From DATHGT01 sp035317605 (lineage in GTDB: Bacteria > Methylomirabilota > Methylomirabilia > Rokubacteriales > CSP1-6): DNA of 64,000 nucleotides. How positions within the stretch are numbered: the first letter of the stretch is position 1; each line of letters starts with the position of its first letter. Where the stretch lies: NCBI GenBank assembly GCA_035317605.1, contig DATHGT010000209.1, forward strand, positions 1 through 64,000. Direction: 5' to 3'. Made by a program: the position numbers and the translations under genes. Below the pieces are notes generated by a model. That model was not told the origin of the DNA and did no database searches. It worked only from the letters and a program-made list of their open reading frames with translations. Positions 25,650 to 33,770 of the stretch are shown here, one piece after another.

Positions 25650-26999
25650 ATGCGTGACGGCCAACGGCGCGTGAGGCTGGTGGCGCTCGTCGTATCCGTG
25701 CTGGCCCTGGCCCTCGCGGCGCCCGGCGACGCGGCGGTCAAGCCCCGGCTCGTGCTCGTGCTGCCGTTCGACGCGTCCGCTCTGCCCGCCGACGACCGCT
25801 GGATGGGCGAGGGCGTCGCGCAGATCATCAGCCTCGGCCTGGCCCAGCATTCCGCGTTCAACCAGCTCGATCCCACGCGCTTGCCCGGCCTCGGCCACGC
25901 CGACGTCTGGGGACCACAATTGGTGCTCCAGACGACCCGGAACGTCCGGGCCGACGCCGCGATCTTCGGGGAGATCACGCGGAAGGGAGGAGAGCTGACC
26001 ATCCGCCCGCGGCTCCACGAGATCAAGGGGACCGGCGCCGACACGATGGCGCTCGAGCCGATCACGGTTCCCGACGGAGAGCTGCTCGCCCGCCTGGCCA
26101 GCATGCCCGTGGCCTACGCCCGGACCATGAAGGTGACCCTCACCGACGCCGAGGCGGCGCGGATGGAGAAGGCCGCGCGGCCGACCCGGTCACTGAAGGC
26201 CTTCGAGCTGTTCTCGCTGGCCCAGAGCGCGGCGCGCCACGGTGGCCAGGAGGCCTACGAGCGCGCGGCGGACCTGCTCGCCCGCGCGGTGGAGACCGAC
26301 GCGAACTTCGTGGTCGCCCAGTACACGCTCGGCACCGTCCACCAGGCCCTCGGCAACCGCTGGAAGGCCGCCGCGCAATTTCGCGCGTCGACCCAGCTCG
26401 ACCCGAACTATCCCGAGCCGTACAAGGCGCTCGGCGACCTGTTCCTGGCCCAGCCCCGCCGCCTGTTCGATCAGGCCATCGAGGCGTACGGCAAGGCCAT
26501 CGATCTGCGCCCGTTCCTGGCCGACGCTCACGTGGGGCTGGGAGACGCGAAGGCGGCCAAGGGCGACACCGACGGCGCCATCGTCGCCTACCAGAAGGCG
26601 CTCGGGCTCAATCCCGTCAACCCGCGCGTTCACATGAGTCTCGGCAAGATCTACTACTCCGAGAAGGGCCTCTATTACGAGGCCGTCAACGCCTACAGGA
26701 AGGCCATCGACTTCGATCCCACCTCGGTCGAGGCGCGGATGGGGCTCGGGGAGGTCTACGAGGACAAGGGCCTCTACAAGGAGGCGATCGAGGAATACCG
26801 GAAGGTGGTCGAGCTGGACGGCAAGCACACCGGCGCCATGTACAACCTCGCGGTGGTCTACGAGCGGGTGGACCCGAAGGAGGCGATGGCTCAGTGGGAG
26901 AAATACATCGCACTGGCCTCGCAACTGCCGTCCGAAAAAGATTGGGTGGACGTCGCCCGGCAGCACCTGCGCAAGCTGAAGAGTCAGATCAAGGACTAG
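25650..26999 (+). CDS. Exported TPR-repeat protein
   Basis: This 449-residue protein has an N-terminal signal peptide (basic start, LVVSVLALALAAPGDA). A roughly 110-residue domain follows, resembling the TolB-like amino-terminal domain seen ahead of TPRs (RLVLVLPFDA, FGEITRKGGELTIRPRL). At least six TPR units lie from about residue 175 to 430, for example AHVGLGDAKAAKGDTDGAI. It follows the vWA giant by 19 bases and closes the MoxR operon, as BatE-type TPR proteins do elsewhere. It probably serves as a periplasmic scaffold. No enzymatic motif is seen. Confidence 0.8.
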   Translation: MRDGQRRVRLVALVVSVLALALAAPGDAAVKPRLVLVLPFDASALPADDRWMGEGVAQIISLGLAQHSAFNQLDPTRLPGLGHADVWGPQLVLQTTRNVRADAAIFGEITRKGGELTIRPRLHEIKGTGADTMALEPITVPDGELLARLASMPVAYARTMKVTLTDAEAARMEKAARPTRSLKAFELFSLAQSAARHGGQEAYERAADLLARAVETDANFVVAQYTLGTVHQALGNRWKAAAQFRASTQLDPNYPEPYKALGDLFLAQPRRLFDQAIEAYGKAIDLRPFLADAHVGLGDAKAAKGDTDGAIVAYQKALGLNPVNPRVHMSLGKIYYSEKGLYYEAVNAYRKAIDFDPTSVEARMGLGEVYEDKGLYKEAIEEYRKVVELDGKHTGAMYNLAVVYERVDPKEAMAQWEKYIALASQLPSEKDWVDVARQHLRKLKSQIKD

Positions 27000-27010
27000 C
27001 GGAGCCTCGC

Positions 27011-28009
27011 CTGAACGATCTCAGGAAGGACCCGACGCGGGGACAGTGGGTCCTGGTTCGTCCCAAGCCCCAGCCGCTGCCCCAGGGCGACTGCCCCTTC
27101 TGTCCGGGTGCCGAGAGCGCCTCGGGGCCGGAAATCGCGGCGTACCGAAAGGAAGGGTCGGCGGCGAACACGCCCGGGTGGAGCGTCCGCGTGGTCCCCG
27201 AGCCCGACCCGTACTTCCGGATCGAGGACGAGCTCGTGCGGGAGGGGGTCGGGATGTTCGACAAGATCAGCCCGCGCGGAGCCAGCGAGGTGATCGTCGA
27301 ATCGCCCCGTCACGACGACACCCTGGCCACGATGGATCCGGAGCAGATCGAGTCGGTGCTCTGGATGTATCGCGATCGCCTGCTCGACCTCAAGCGCGAC
27401 GGCCAGATCCGGGACATCCTGGTCTCGCGCCGCCACCGCAAGCCTGGGGTGGCCCCGCATCATCCGTACTCGCGGGTGACCGCGATCCCCATCGTCTTCG
27501 ACGAGACCCGCCGCGAGCTGCGCGAGGCCCGCGAGTACTACCAGTACAAGCGCCGCTGCCTCTACTGCGACATGCTGCGGCAGGAGATCGGGGCCGAGGA
27601 GCGAATCGCGCGGATCACCCCGTCGTTCGTCGCGCTGGTGCCCTATGCCCCCCGCGGGACCCTGGAGACGTGGATCCTGCCCCGCCGTCACGGGTGCGCG
27701 TTCGAGGAGTCGCTCACCCCGGAGACGGCCCCCGACCTGGCCCGTCTGATCTCCGGGTACTTCCGGATCCTGGCCGAGAGGTTTGGTGACCCGGGCTACG
27801 AGCTGGACCTGCACACCGCCCCGAACCTCCGCTCCCGCATCCTCCAGGGTGAGTGGACCACGATCCGCGACGACTACCACTGGCACCTGGAGCTGGTCGG
27901 TCAGCCCGAGCGCGCCAACCGGATCGGCGGCATCCTCGTCACCGAGATCTCGCCGGAACAGACGGCCGCCCAGCTGCGCGAAGCCTGGAAGACCATCGAC
28001 GGCAGCTGA
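27011..28009 (+). CDS. GalT-fold nucleotidyltransferase-like protein with altered active site
   Basis: This roughly 332-residue protein has the galactose-1-phosphate uridylyltransferase fold. It shows zinc-type CxxC pairs (CPFC at 28-31, CLYC in the second half) and the paired HIT-like halves. The catalytic HPHxQ of GalT aligns with HPYSR (151-155): the nucleophile histidine is tyrosine and the glutamine is arginine. The second-half HWHLEL is retained. Classical GalT activity is therefore doubtful. There is no ATG or GTG close to the conserved start; the best candidate is CTG 27011, six bases after GGAG, so the start is uncertain. Confidence 0.7.
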   Translation: MNDLRKDPTRGQWVLVRPKPQPLPQGDCPFCPGAESASGPEIAAYRKEGSAANTPGWSVRVVPEPDPYFRIEDELVREGVGMFDKISPRGASEVIVESPRHDDTLATMDPEQIESVLWMYRDRLLDLKRDGQIRDILVSRRHRKPGVAPHHPYSRVTAIPIVFDETRRELREAREYYQYKRRCLYCDMLRQEIGAEERIARITPSFVALVPYAPRGTLETWILPRRHGCAFEESLTPETAPDLARLISGYFRILAERFGDPGYELDLHTAPNLRSRILQGEWTTIRDDYHWHLELVGQPERANRIGGILVTEISPEQTAAQLREAWKTIDGS

Positions 28010-28028
28010 CCGGACGCGTCCGTCGGAC

Positions 28029-28080
28029 TTGACCCCGGCGCCGGCAAGTGCCAAAATACGACCAATTCGGTCGCCGATTG
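28029..28080 (+). promoter_or_regulatory. isc operon promoter with IscR-like operator
   Basis: TTGACC (28029-28034) and AAAATA (28053-28058) are 18 bases apart. Overlapping and downstream of the -10 is the dyad CGACC-AATTC-GGTCG (28059-28073). Its core GACC-A-ATT-C-GGTC matches the centre of the E. coli type 1 IscR site (GACT-R-WWW-Y-AGTC) apart from one change per arm. It lies before the Rrf2 gene, so feedback control by the [2Fe-2S] form of IscR is likely. Confidence 0.55.
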
Positions 28081-28111
28081 AAACGATCGCCATGTCCTGG
28101 GAGGCTCGAGA

Positions 28112-28546
28112 ATGCTGAGATTTACCAAGCGAGCGGACTACGGTCTGATGGCGATCCATTACATCGCGGTCCAGGAGGAGCTCGGCGCGGTCAGCGCCAA
28201 GCGCATCGCCGAGGAATTCGCGATCCCGCCCGAGCTGCTGGCGAAGATCCTTCAGCGGCTGGCGCGGGAGCGGCTGATCGTCAGCCAGAACGGTCCGCGC
28301 GGGGGGTACGTGCTGGCCCGGCGGCCGATCGAGATCACGGTCGGGCAGGTCGTCAGGGCGCTCGAAGGGCCAATCAATATCGTCGAGTGTCTCGACGAGG
28401 ACAGCGATTGTCCGCAGATGGCGCGCTGCAACCTCCGGCGGCCCGTGCAGAAAATACAGGCGGCGATCAGTCAGCTGCTGGACGGGATGACGCTGGCCGA
28501 GCTGGCCGGCGCCGACGTCCCCGAGCTGATGACGATCAAGGCGTGA
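28112..28546 (+). CDS. iscR: Rrf2-family iron-sulfur cluster regulator, IscR-like
   Basis: This 144-residue winged-helix regulator starts MLRFTKRADYGLMAI and has the Rrf2 wing NGPRGGYVLARRP. The cluster ligands are visible as Cys-x6-Cys-x5-Cys in ECLDEDSDCPQMARCNL, close to the three-cysteine set of E. coli IscR that binds [2Fe-2S]. It is first in a complete isc operon, 28 bases before iscS, with a candidate IscR operator upstream. It should repress the operon when clusters are plentiful. Confidence 0.9.
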   Translation: MLRFTKRADYGLMAIHYIAVQEELGAVSAKRIAEEFAIPPELLAKILQRLARERLIVSQNGPRGGYVLARRPIEITVGQVVRALEGPINIVECLDEDSDCPQMARCNLRRPVQKIQAAISQLLDGMTLAELAGADVPELMTIKA

Positions 28547-28574
28547 CGGACGGCGTGAACAGGAGACAGAGCTG

Positions 28575-29801
28575 ATGGCCCTGAAGTTCCCGATTTTCAT
28601 GGACTCGCAGTCGACGACCCCCGCCGATCCTCGGGTGGTCGAGGCGATGCTGCCGTACTTCACCGAAAAGTTCGGCCACCCGGCCAGCCGCAATCACCCC
28701 TTCGGATGGGAGGCTGAGGGCGCCATCGACGTCGCGCGCGAGCGGATCGCCAAGCTGATCGGGGCGCGGGACCCCAAGGAGCTGATCTTCACGTCGGGGG
28801 GGACGGAGTCGATCAACCTCGCGCTCAAGGGCGTGGCCGAGATGTACAAGGAAAAGGGTACGCACCTGGTGACGACCGCCATCGAGCAGCGGGCCACGCT
28901 GGACACCTGCAAACGGCTCGAGCGCCACGGCTTCAGCGTGACCTACGTCCCCGTGCGGCCCGACGGCCTCGTCGAGGTGGAGGCCATCGAGAGCGCGCTG
29001 ACCGACAAGACGATCCTGGTCTCGGTCATGTTCGCCAACAACGAGGTCGGCACCATCCAGGACATGGCGGCGATCGGCAAGCTCGCCAAGGCCCGCGGCA
29101 TCCTGTTCCACGCCGACGCCACCCAGGCGGTGGGCAAGATTCCCGTCGACGTCGAGGCGATGGGCATCGACCTGCTCTCGTGCACCGCCCACCTGATGTA
29201 CGGGCCCAAGGGCGTGGGCGCGCTCTACGTCCGGCGCAAGGCGCCCCGCGTGCGCCTGGCCCCGATGATCGACGGCGGCGGTCACGAGCGCGGCATGCGC
29301 TCGGGCACGCTGCCGGTGCCGCTGATCGTCGGCTTCGGCCGCGCCGCGGAGATCTGCGCCCAGGTGATGCCGGAGGAGAGCGCGCGGCTCCGCACGCTTC
29401 GCGACCGACTCCAGGATGCGATCCTGGGCAGCGTCGAGGACGCGTATCTCAACGGACACCCGGAGCGTCGCCTCCCCCACAACCTCAACATCTCCTTCGC
29501 CTACGTCGAGGGCGAATCGGTCCTGATGGGAGTCAACAAGGAAACCGCGCTCAGCTCGGGCTCGGCCTGCACGTCGTCCACGCTGGAGCCGTCGTACGTC
29601 ATCGCCGCGCTCGGCGCGAGCACGGAGCTGGCCCACTCCTCGATCCGGTTCAGCCTGCACCGGTTCAACACCGAGGAAGAGGTCGAGTTCGTGGCCCGGC
29701 GGACGATCGAGGTGATCAAGCGTCTCCGAGACATGTCGCCGCTGTACGAGCTGGCCAAGGAAGGCGTGGATCTGAAGTCCATCCAGTGGAAGGCTGAGTA
29801 A
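28575..29801 (+). CDS. iscS: IscS-like cysteine desulfurase lacking the PLP lysine and catalytic histidine
   Basis: This 408-residue protein is a close full-length IscS homologue in the proper isc position. It keeps the sulfur-carrying cysteine loop SSGSACTSSTLEPSYV (Cys332), SGGTES, ANNEVG, the Asp/Gln of HADATQ, and the C-terminal IscU-docking region. The SGHK motif, whose lysine binds PLP (Lys206 in E. coli), reads TAHL here (Leu207, codon 29193-29195). The catalytic His104 in EHKAV is EQRAT (Gln105, codon 28887-28889). Reading frame and flanks are intact. Archaeoglobus IscS is a known case without the lysine. It may relay sulfur or assemble clusters without desulfurase activity. Confidence 0.88.
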   Translation: MALKFPIFMDSQSTTPADPRVVEAMLPYFTEKFGHPASRNHPFGWEAEGAIDVARERIAKLIGARDPKELIFTSGGTESINLALKGVAEMYKEKGTHLVTTAIEQRATLDTCKRLERHGFSVTYVPVRPDGLVEVEAIESALTDKTILVSVMFANNEVGTIQDMAAIGKLAKARGILFHADATQAVGKIPVDVEAMGIDLLSCTAHLMYGPKGVGALYVRRKAPRVRLAPMIDGGGHERGMRSGTLPVPLIVGFGRAAEICAQVMPEESARLRTLRDRLQDAILGSVEDAYLNGHPERRLPHNLNISFAYVEGESVLMGVNKETALSSGSACTSSTLEPSYVIAALGASTELAHSSIRFSLHRFNTEEEVEFVARRTIEVIKRLRDMSPLYELAKEGVDLKSIQWKAE

Positions 29802-29818
29802 GGTAAGGGGGGCGGACG

Positions 29819-30226
29819 ATGGCCTACAGCGAGAAGGTAGTCGACCACTACAACAACCCGCGCAACGTCGGGTCCTTTCCCAAGGACGCGCTGGGCGTGG
29901 GGACCGGGCTCGTGGGCGCGCCGGAGTGCGGCGACGTCATGAAGCTCCAGATCAAGGTGAATCTGGAAACGGGCGTCATCGAGGACGCGAAGTTCAAGAC
30001 CTTCGGCTGCGGGAGCGCCATCGCCTCGTCGAGCCTGGCCACCGAGTGGCTGAAGGGCAAGACCGTGGACGAGGCCGGCAAGATCAAGAATACCGACATC
30101 GTCAACGAGCTGAAGCTGCCGCCGGTCAAGATCCATTGCTCGGTCCTGGCCGAGGACGCGATCAAGGCCGCGCTGGCCGATTACAAAGAAAAGCACGCCG
30201 GGGCTACGGCGTCGGCGGAAAAGTAA
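29819..30226 (+). CDS. iscU: Iron-sulfur cluster scaffold IscU
   Basis: This 135-residue scaffold closely follows E. coli IscU (MAYSEKVVDHYNNPRNVGSF). All cluster ligands are present: Cys37 and Asp39 in GAPECGD, Cys64 in FGCGSA, and His106-Cys107 in VKIHCSV. The LPPVK motif recognised by HscA is also conserved. Sulfur from a desulfurase and iron are built into a [2Fe-2S] cluster here before transfer. It lies 17 bases after the lysine-less IscS, and a repeat element separates it from iscA. Confidence 0.94.
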   Translation: MAYSEKVVDHYNNPRNVGSFPKDALGVGTGLVGAPECGDVMKLQIKVNLETGVIEDAKFKTFGCGSAIASSSLATEWLKGKTVDEAGKIKNTDIVNELKLPPVKIHCSVLAEDAIKAALADYKEKHAGATASAEK

Positions 30227-30236
30227 GCGTGGACTC

Positions 30237-30309
30237 GAGGAGCGCCGCGGCTTTGCCGGGGCGCGACGAGCGCAAGGGGGGCTTGGGGGGCCCGTGGCTC
30301 GGCCCCCCA
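30237..30309 (+). repeat. Two-hairpin repeat, copy A (upstream of iscA)
   Basis: This is one of five related elements. It begins GAGGAGCGCC and forms a first hairpin around CGGCTTTGCCG. It then has ACGAGCG, G-tracts, and a second hairpin TTGGGGGGCC...GGCCCCCCA. It fills the iscU-iscA gap and ends 19 bases before the iscA ATG, just ahead of its AAAGGAGAG ribosome-binding site. Copies C and E have the same orientation. Confidence 0.8.
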
Positions 30310-30328
30310 TGCGGTTAAAGGAGAGGTC

Positions 30329-30658
30329 ATGGCACTGGCACTGTCGGAAAACGCCGCCCAGCAGGTGAAAGAGCTCAAGCAGACCCAGAACCTGCCCGAG
30401 AACGCGTTCCTCAGGATGGGCGTGAAGGGCGGGGGCTGCTCGGGCATGTCGTACTCGCTGGAGTTCGACACCGAGATGGGACCGCACGACCGCGAGTTCG
30501 AGCTCGAGGGCATCAAGGTCGTCTGCGACAAGAAGAGCTACCTCTATCTGAACGGCACCACGCTCGACTACGTGCGCCAGGGCCTCACGGGCGGCTTCAC
30601 GTTCGTGAACCCGAACGCGAAATCGAGCTGCGGCTGCGGCACGTCGTTTTCTGCTTGA
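30329..30658 (+). CDS. iscA: A-type iron-sulfur carrier IscA
   Basis: This 109-residue A-type carrier has the three conserved cysteines: Cys37 in GGGCSGMSY and Cys101/Cys103 in SSCGCGTSF. It receives clusters and passes them to apo-proteins, mainly [4Fe-4S] targets. The ATG follows an AAAGGAGAG ribosome-binding site placed directly after repeat copy A. It is the normal fourth gene of the isc operon, and repeat copy B follows. Confidence 0.93.
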   Translation: MALALSENAAQQVKELKQTQNLPENAFLRMGVKGGGCSGMSYSLEFDTEMGPHDREFELEGIKVVCDKKSYLYLNGTTLDYVRQGLTGGFTFVNPNAKSSCGCGTSFSA

Positions 30659-30660
30659 GA

Positions 30661-30789
30661 TGGGGGGCCTAGCCTCGGGCCCCCCAAGCCCGATGTCGAT
30701 CATTGAAGGGCTCGGCTCCTCGCCCGAGCGCGACTCACCTCGCACTGCCGCCGCTCGGGGCGCCCCGGCAAAGCCGTGGCACCCCTCGA
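30661..30789 (-). repeat. Two-hairpin repeat, copy B (reverse, split), upstream of hscB
   Basis: Read on the minus strand, 30789-30752 matches the first half of the family (TCGAGGGGTGCC, CGGCTTTGCCGGGGCGC). The second half (GGGCTTGGGGGGCCC...GGCCCCCCA) is at 30691-30661. About 60 bases of unrelated sequence lie between the halves, including an imperfect CTCGG/CCGAG stem. It fills the iscA-hscB gap, ending 24 bases before the hscB ATG. Confidence 0.7.
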
Positions 30790-30813
30790 AACACTGACAA
30801 GGCGTCAGTACCC

Positions 30814-31401
30814 ATGAACCACTTCGAGGTGTTCGGACTCCCGCGACGGCTGCACATCGATGGGGCGGAGCTGCAAAGGCGGTTCTACGAGCTGTCGCGC
30901 CGCTACCATCCCGACTTCCACCACGCGGCGTCGCCCGAGGCGCAGGCGCAGGCCCTCGAGGCCTCGGCGCGGCTCAACGCGGCCTACCGGGCGCTCCGCG
31001 ATCCCATCGCGCGTGTCGAATATCTGGTGAGGCTCGAGGAGGGGCGCGAGACGCGAGAAGGGGCGACGGTCAAGCCCCAGGCCCCTCCGGAGCTGCTCGC
31101 CGAGATGTTCGAGATCCAGGAGGCGCTGGCCGAGGCCAAGACCGGCACGCTCGACGACGCCACCCGGCAGACGCTCCGTGAGCAGCGCGACCGGTTGCGG
31201 GAGCGGCAGGCGGCTGAAGAGGCGCGCCTGGTCGGCCCGCTGAGCCGCGCGTGGGATGCCGGCGAAACGTCCGAGCGGGCCGCGGCCCTCCGCGCGTTCA
31301 AGGAATCGCTGGCCACGCGCGCGTACCTGCGAACCGTCATCGGCGATCTCGACGAAGCTCTCACGGACGCCATGGCCTCCGAAGCCCCTCCCGCGCGATG
31401 A
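30814..31401 (+). CDS. hscB: Fe-S cluster co-chaperone HscB
   Basis: This 195-residue protein has an N-terminal J-domain (MNHFEVFGLPRRLHI, with the HPD triad at 32-34 in RYHPDFHH). A C-terminal three-helix domain binds IscU. It stimulates the HscA ATPase and presents IscU to it. ATG 30814 gives the normal HscB N-terminus. The stop overlaps the hscA start by four bases. Confidence 0.9.
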   Translation: MNHFEVFGLPRRLHIDGAELQRRFYELSRRYHPDFHHAASPEAQAQALEASARLNAAYRALRDPIARVEYLVRLEEGRETREGATVKPQAPPELLAEMFEIQEALAEAKTGTLDDATRQTLREQRDRLRERQAAEEARLVGPLSRAWDAGETSERAAALRAFKESLATRAYLRTVIGDLDEALTDAMASEAPPAR

Positions 31402-33221
31402 GCGAGCGCATCGTCGGCATCGATCTCGGAACCACCAATAGTCTGGTCGGCTACGTCGACGAGCGCACCGGACTGCCGCGGGTGATCCCGGACGCCGAGG
31501 GACACGCCCTGCTTCCCTCGATCGTGAGCTTCACGCCCGCGGGCGTCCTCGTCGGCGAGGCGGCGCGGCGCCAGCTCGTGCGCCAGCCCGCGTCCACCGT
31601 GTACTCGGTGAAGCGCTTCATGGGCCGCGGCTACGAGGACGTGAAGGACGAGCTGTGCTACTTCCCGTTCCGCGTGTGCGAGGGCGAGGGCACGGTGCGA
31701 CTCGGGGTCGGCGACCGCGAGGTCACGCCTCCCGAAGTGTCGGCGGTCATCCTCAGGTCGCTGCGCGAGCGGGCCGAGGCGCACTTCGGCGAGCCCATCG
31801 AGAAGGCCGTCGTCACCGTGCCCGCGTACTTCAACGACGGCCAGCGGCAGGCCACGCGCGACGCCGGACGGATCGCCGGACTCGACGTCGTCCGGATCGT
31901 GAACGAGCCGACCGCCGCGTCGCTGGCCTACGGTCTCCAGAAGCTCCACGAGGGTGTGATCGCGGTGTACGACCTCGGCGGCGGGACGTTCGACATTTCC
32001 ATCCTGCGCGTGCGGGACGGGATCTTCGAGGTGCTCGCCACCAACGGCAACACCCGTCTCGGCGGCGACGACTTCGATCGCGCGATGGTGATCTGGCTGC
32101 TCGAGGACATCCGCGAGCGTCACGGCGTCTACCTCGGTCAGGACGCCGAAGCGATGCAGGAGCTGCGGCTGGCCGCGGAGGCCGCCAAGATCCGGCTGTC
32201 GGGCGAGGAGCGCACGCGGCTGACCCTGCCGTTCGAGGGGTTCACGTATCACCGCGACGTCGCGCGCGCCGACGTCGAGACGCTGATCGGTCCGCTGGTG
32301 GAGCGGACGCTGGCGCCGTGCCGGGCCGCGCTCGCCGACGCCGGGCTCGAGGCCTCGGACATCGACCACGTGGTGCTCGTGGGCGGGTCCACGCGGGTGC
32401 CGCTCGTGCGCCGCCGGGTCGAGGGACTCTTCGGCAAGACCGCGCACAGCCAGATCAACCCCGACGAGGTCGTGGCCCTCGGGGCCGCCGTGCAGGGAAG
32501 CATCCTGGGGGGCGGGATCACCGACATGCTGTTGCTCGACGTCACCCCGCTCTCGCTCGGGATCGAGACGCTGGGCGGCGTGGTCAGCGTCTTGATCTCG
32601 CGGAACACCACGATCCCGACCAGCGCCCGCGAGATGTTCACGACCTCGGTGGACGGGCAGACCGTCGTCGACATGCACGTGCTCCAGGGCGAGCGCGAGC
32701 TGGTCAAGGATTGCCGCTCGCTGGCCCGCTTCGAGCTGCGCGGCATCGATCCCATGCCGGCCGGCATGCCGAAGATCGAGGTCACGTTCCTCATCGACGC
32801 CAACGGGATCCTTCAGGTGACCGCGCGGGAGCAGCGGACCGACAAGGCCGCCTCCATCGAGGTCCGCCCGACGTACGGGCTCTCCGAGACCGACGTCGAG
32901 CGCATGGTCGAAGAGTCGTTCGAGCACGCCGAGGCCGACGTGGAGGCGCGGATGCTCATCGAGGCGCGCAACGAGGCCTATACGGTGTTGACCCACGTCC
33001 GCCGCGCCCTCGGCCAGGGCGGCGCGCTGGTCTCGGGCGAGGAGCGCGCTCGGATCGAAGCCGCGGTCGCCGAACTGGAACGAGCCCGCGCTGGCGAGGC
33101 TCGCGACGCGATTCGTGACCTGACCTCCGATCTCAACCGGGCCACCGAGCACCTGGCCGAGTTGATGATGGACGCGGCGCTGCGCGGCGCGCTCGAGAGC
33201 CGCCGCGCCGAGGATCTCTGA
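31398..33221 (+). CDS. hscA: Fe-S cluster chaperone HscA (Hsp70 family)
   Basis: This 607-residue Hsp70 has the actin-like ATPase domain (GIDLGTTNSLVGYV; VYDLGGGTFDISIL; VVLVGGSTRVPLV). A substrate-binding domain of HscA type lacks the acidic DnaK tail. With HscB it binds the LPPVK motif of IscU and drives cluster release. Start 31398 overlaps the hscB stop (ATGA). The length matches E. coli HscA (616). Confidence 0.93.
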   Translation: MSERIVGIDLGTTNSLVGYVDERTGLPRVIPDAEGHALLPSIVSFTPAGVLVGEAARRQLVRQPASTVYSVKRFMGRGYEDVKDELCYFPFRVCEGEGTVRLGVGDREVTPPEVSAVILRSLRERAEAHFGEPIEKAVVTVPAYFNDGQRQATRDAGRIAGLDVVRIVNEPTAASLAYGLQKLHEGVIAVYDLGGGTFDISILRVRDGIFEVLATNGNTRLGGDDFDRAMVIWLLEDIRERHGVYLGQDAEAMQELRLAAEAAKIRLSGEERTRLTLPFEGFTYHRDVARADVETLIGPLVERTLAPCRAALADAGLEASDIDHVVLVGGSTRVPLVRRRVEGLFGKTAHSQINPDEVVALGAAVQGSILGGGITDMLLLDVTPLSLGIETLGGVVSVLISRNTTIPTSAREMFTTSVDGQTVVDMHVLQGERELVKDCRSLARFELRGIDPMPAGMPKIEVTFLIDANGILQVTAREQRTDKAASIEVRPTYGLSETDVERMVEESFEHAEADVEARMLIEARNEAYTVLTHVRRALGQGGALVSGEERARIEAAVAELERARAGEARDAIRDLTSDLNRATEHLAELMMDAALRGALESRRAEDL

Positions 33222-33223
33222 CC

Positions 33224-33547
33224 GTGGCCGTGCACCGGGTGACCTTTCTGCCCCTGGGCAAGACCGTCGAGGTCGACGACGCGAAGTACCCGCTGGCCGA
33301 CCACGGCAAGCCGGGCTCGCTGCTCGACATCGCGCTCGCCCACGACATCCGGCTCGAGCACAACTGCGGCGGGAGCTGCGCGTGCACGACCTGCCACGTG
33401 ATCGTGAAGGAAGGCGAGGCGAACCTCTCCGAGATGGAGCCCGACGAGGAGGACCGGCTCGACATGGCCGAGGGCTTGACGATTCACTCCCGTCTCGGCT
33501 GCCAGTGCGTGGTGCGGGGCGACGTGGTGGTGGAGATTCCCCAATGA
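33224..33547 (+). CDS. fdx: ISC-type [2Fe-2S] ferredoxin
   Basis: This 107-residue ferredoxin has the adrenodoxin-like ligand set Cys48, Cys54, Cys57 (HNCGGSCACTTCHV) and Cys93 (LGCQC). It supplies electrons for cluster assembly on IscU. The start is a GTG two bases after the hscA stop. The stop overlaps the iscX start (ATGA), which confirms the operon order. Confidence 0.92.
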   Translation: MAVHRVTFLPLGKTVEVDDAKYPLADHGKPGSLLDIALAHDIRLEHNCGGSCACTTCHVIVKEGEANLSEMEPDEEDRLDMAEGLTIHSRLGCQCVVRGDVVVEIPQ

Positions 33548-33750
33548 CCATGGGCTGGCGGGACGCCGAGGACATCGGGATCGCGCTGTCGGAGCTCCAC
33601 CCGGACACCGATCCGCTGACCGTCCGCTTCACCGATCTTCACCGGTTCGTGACCGAGCTGCCGGGCTTCAGCGACGACCCCAAGGCGTCGAACGAGAAGG
33701 TCCTCGAGGCCATCCAGATGGCGTGGCTCGACGAGTATCGAAACCGGTGA
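33544..33750 (+). CDS. iscX: Fe-S assembly protein IscX
   Basis: This 68-residue acidic protein matches IscX: W-R-D-AEDIGIAL, DPLTVRFTDLH and DDPKASNEKVLEAIQMAWLDE. IscX binds IscS and iron and modulates the desulfurase. It starts within the fdx stop and ends the isc operon. A second in-frame ATG lies two codons in. It is notable that its usual partner in this operon lacks the PLP lysine. Confidence 0.92.
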   Translation: MTMGWRDAEDIGIALSELHPDTDPLTVRFTDLHRFVTELPGFSDDPKASNEKVLEAIQMAWLDEYRNR

Positions 33751-33770
33751 CGTCTCTGGCGGCGCGCGCG

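Noticed and set aside
21179..26104. 1641-codon open frame on the minus strand
   Set aside because: It is antisense to the three-vWA protein, which has clear motifs and operon overlaps. Its product is a monotonous Arg/Asp/His/Gly-rich sequence typical of a shadow frame in GC-rich DNA.
29193..29195. IscS lysine loss explained by a frameshift or single error
   Set aside because: The frame and all flanking motifs continue normally. A second active-site change (His to Gln) lies 100 residues away, so one base error cannot explain both.
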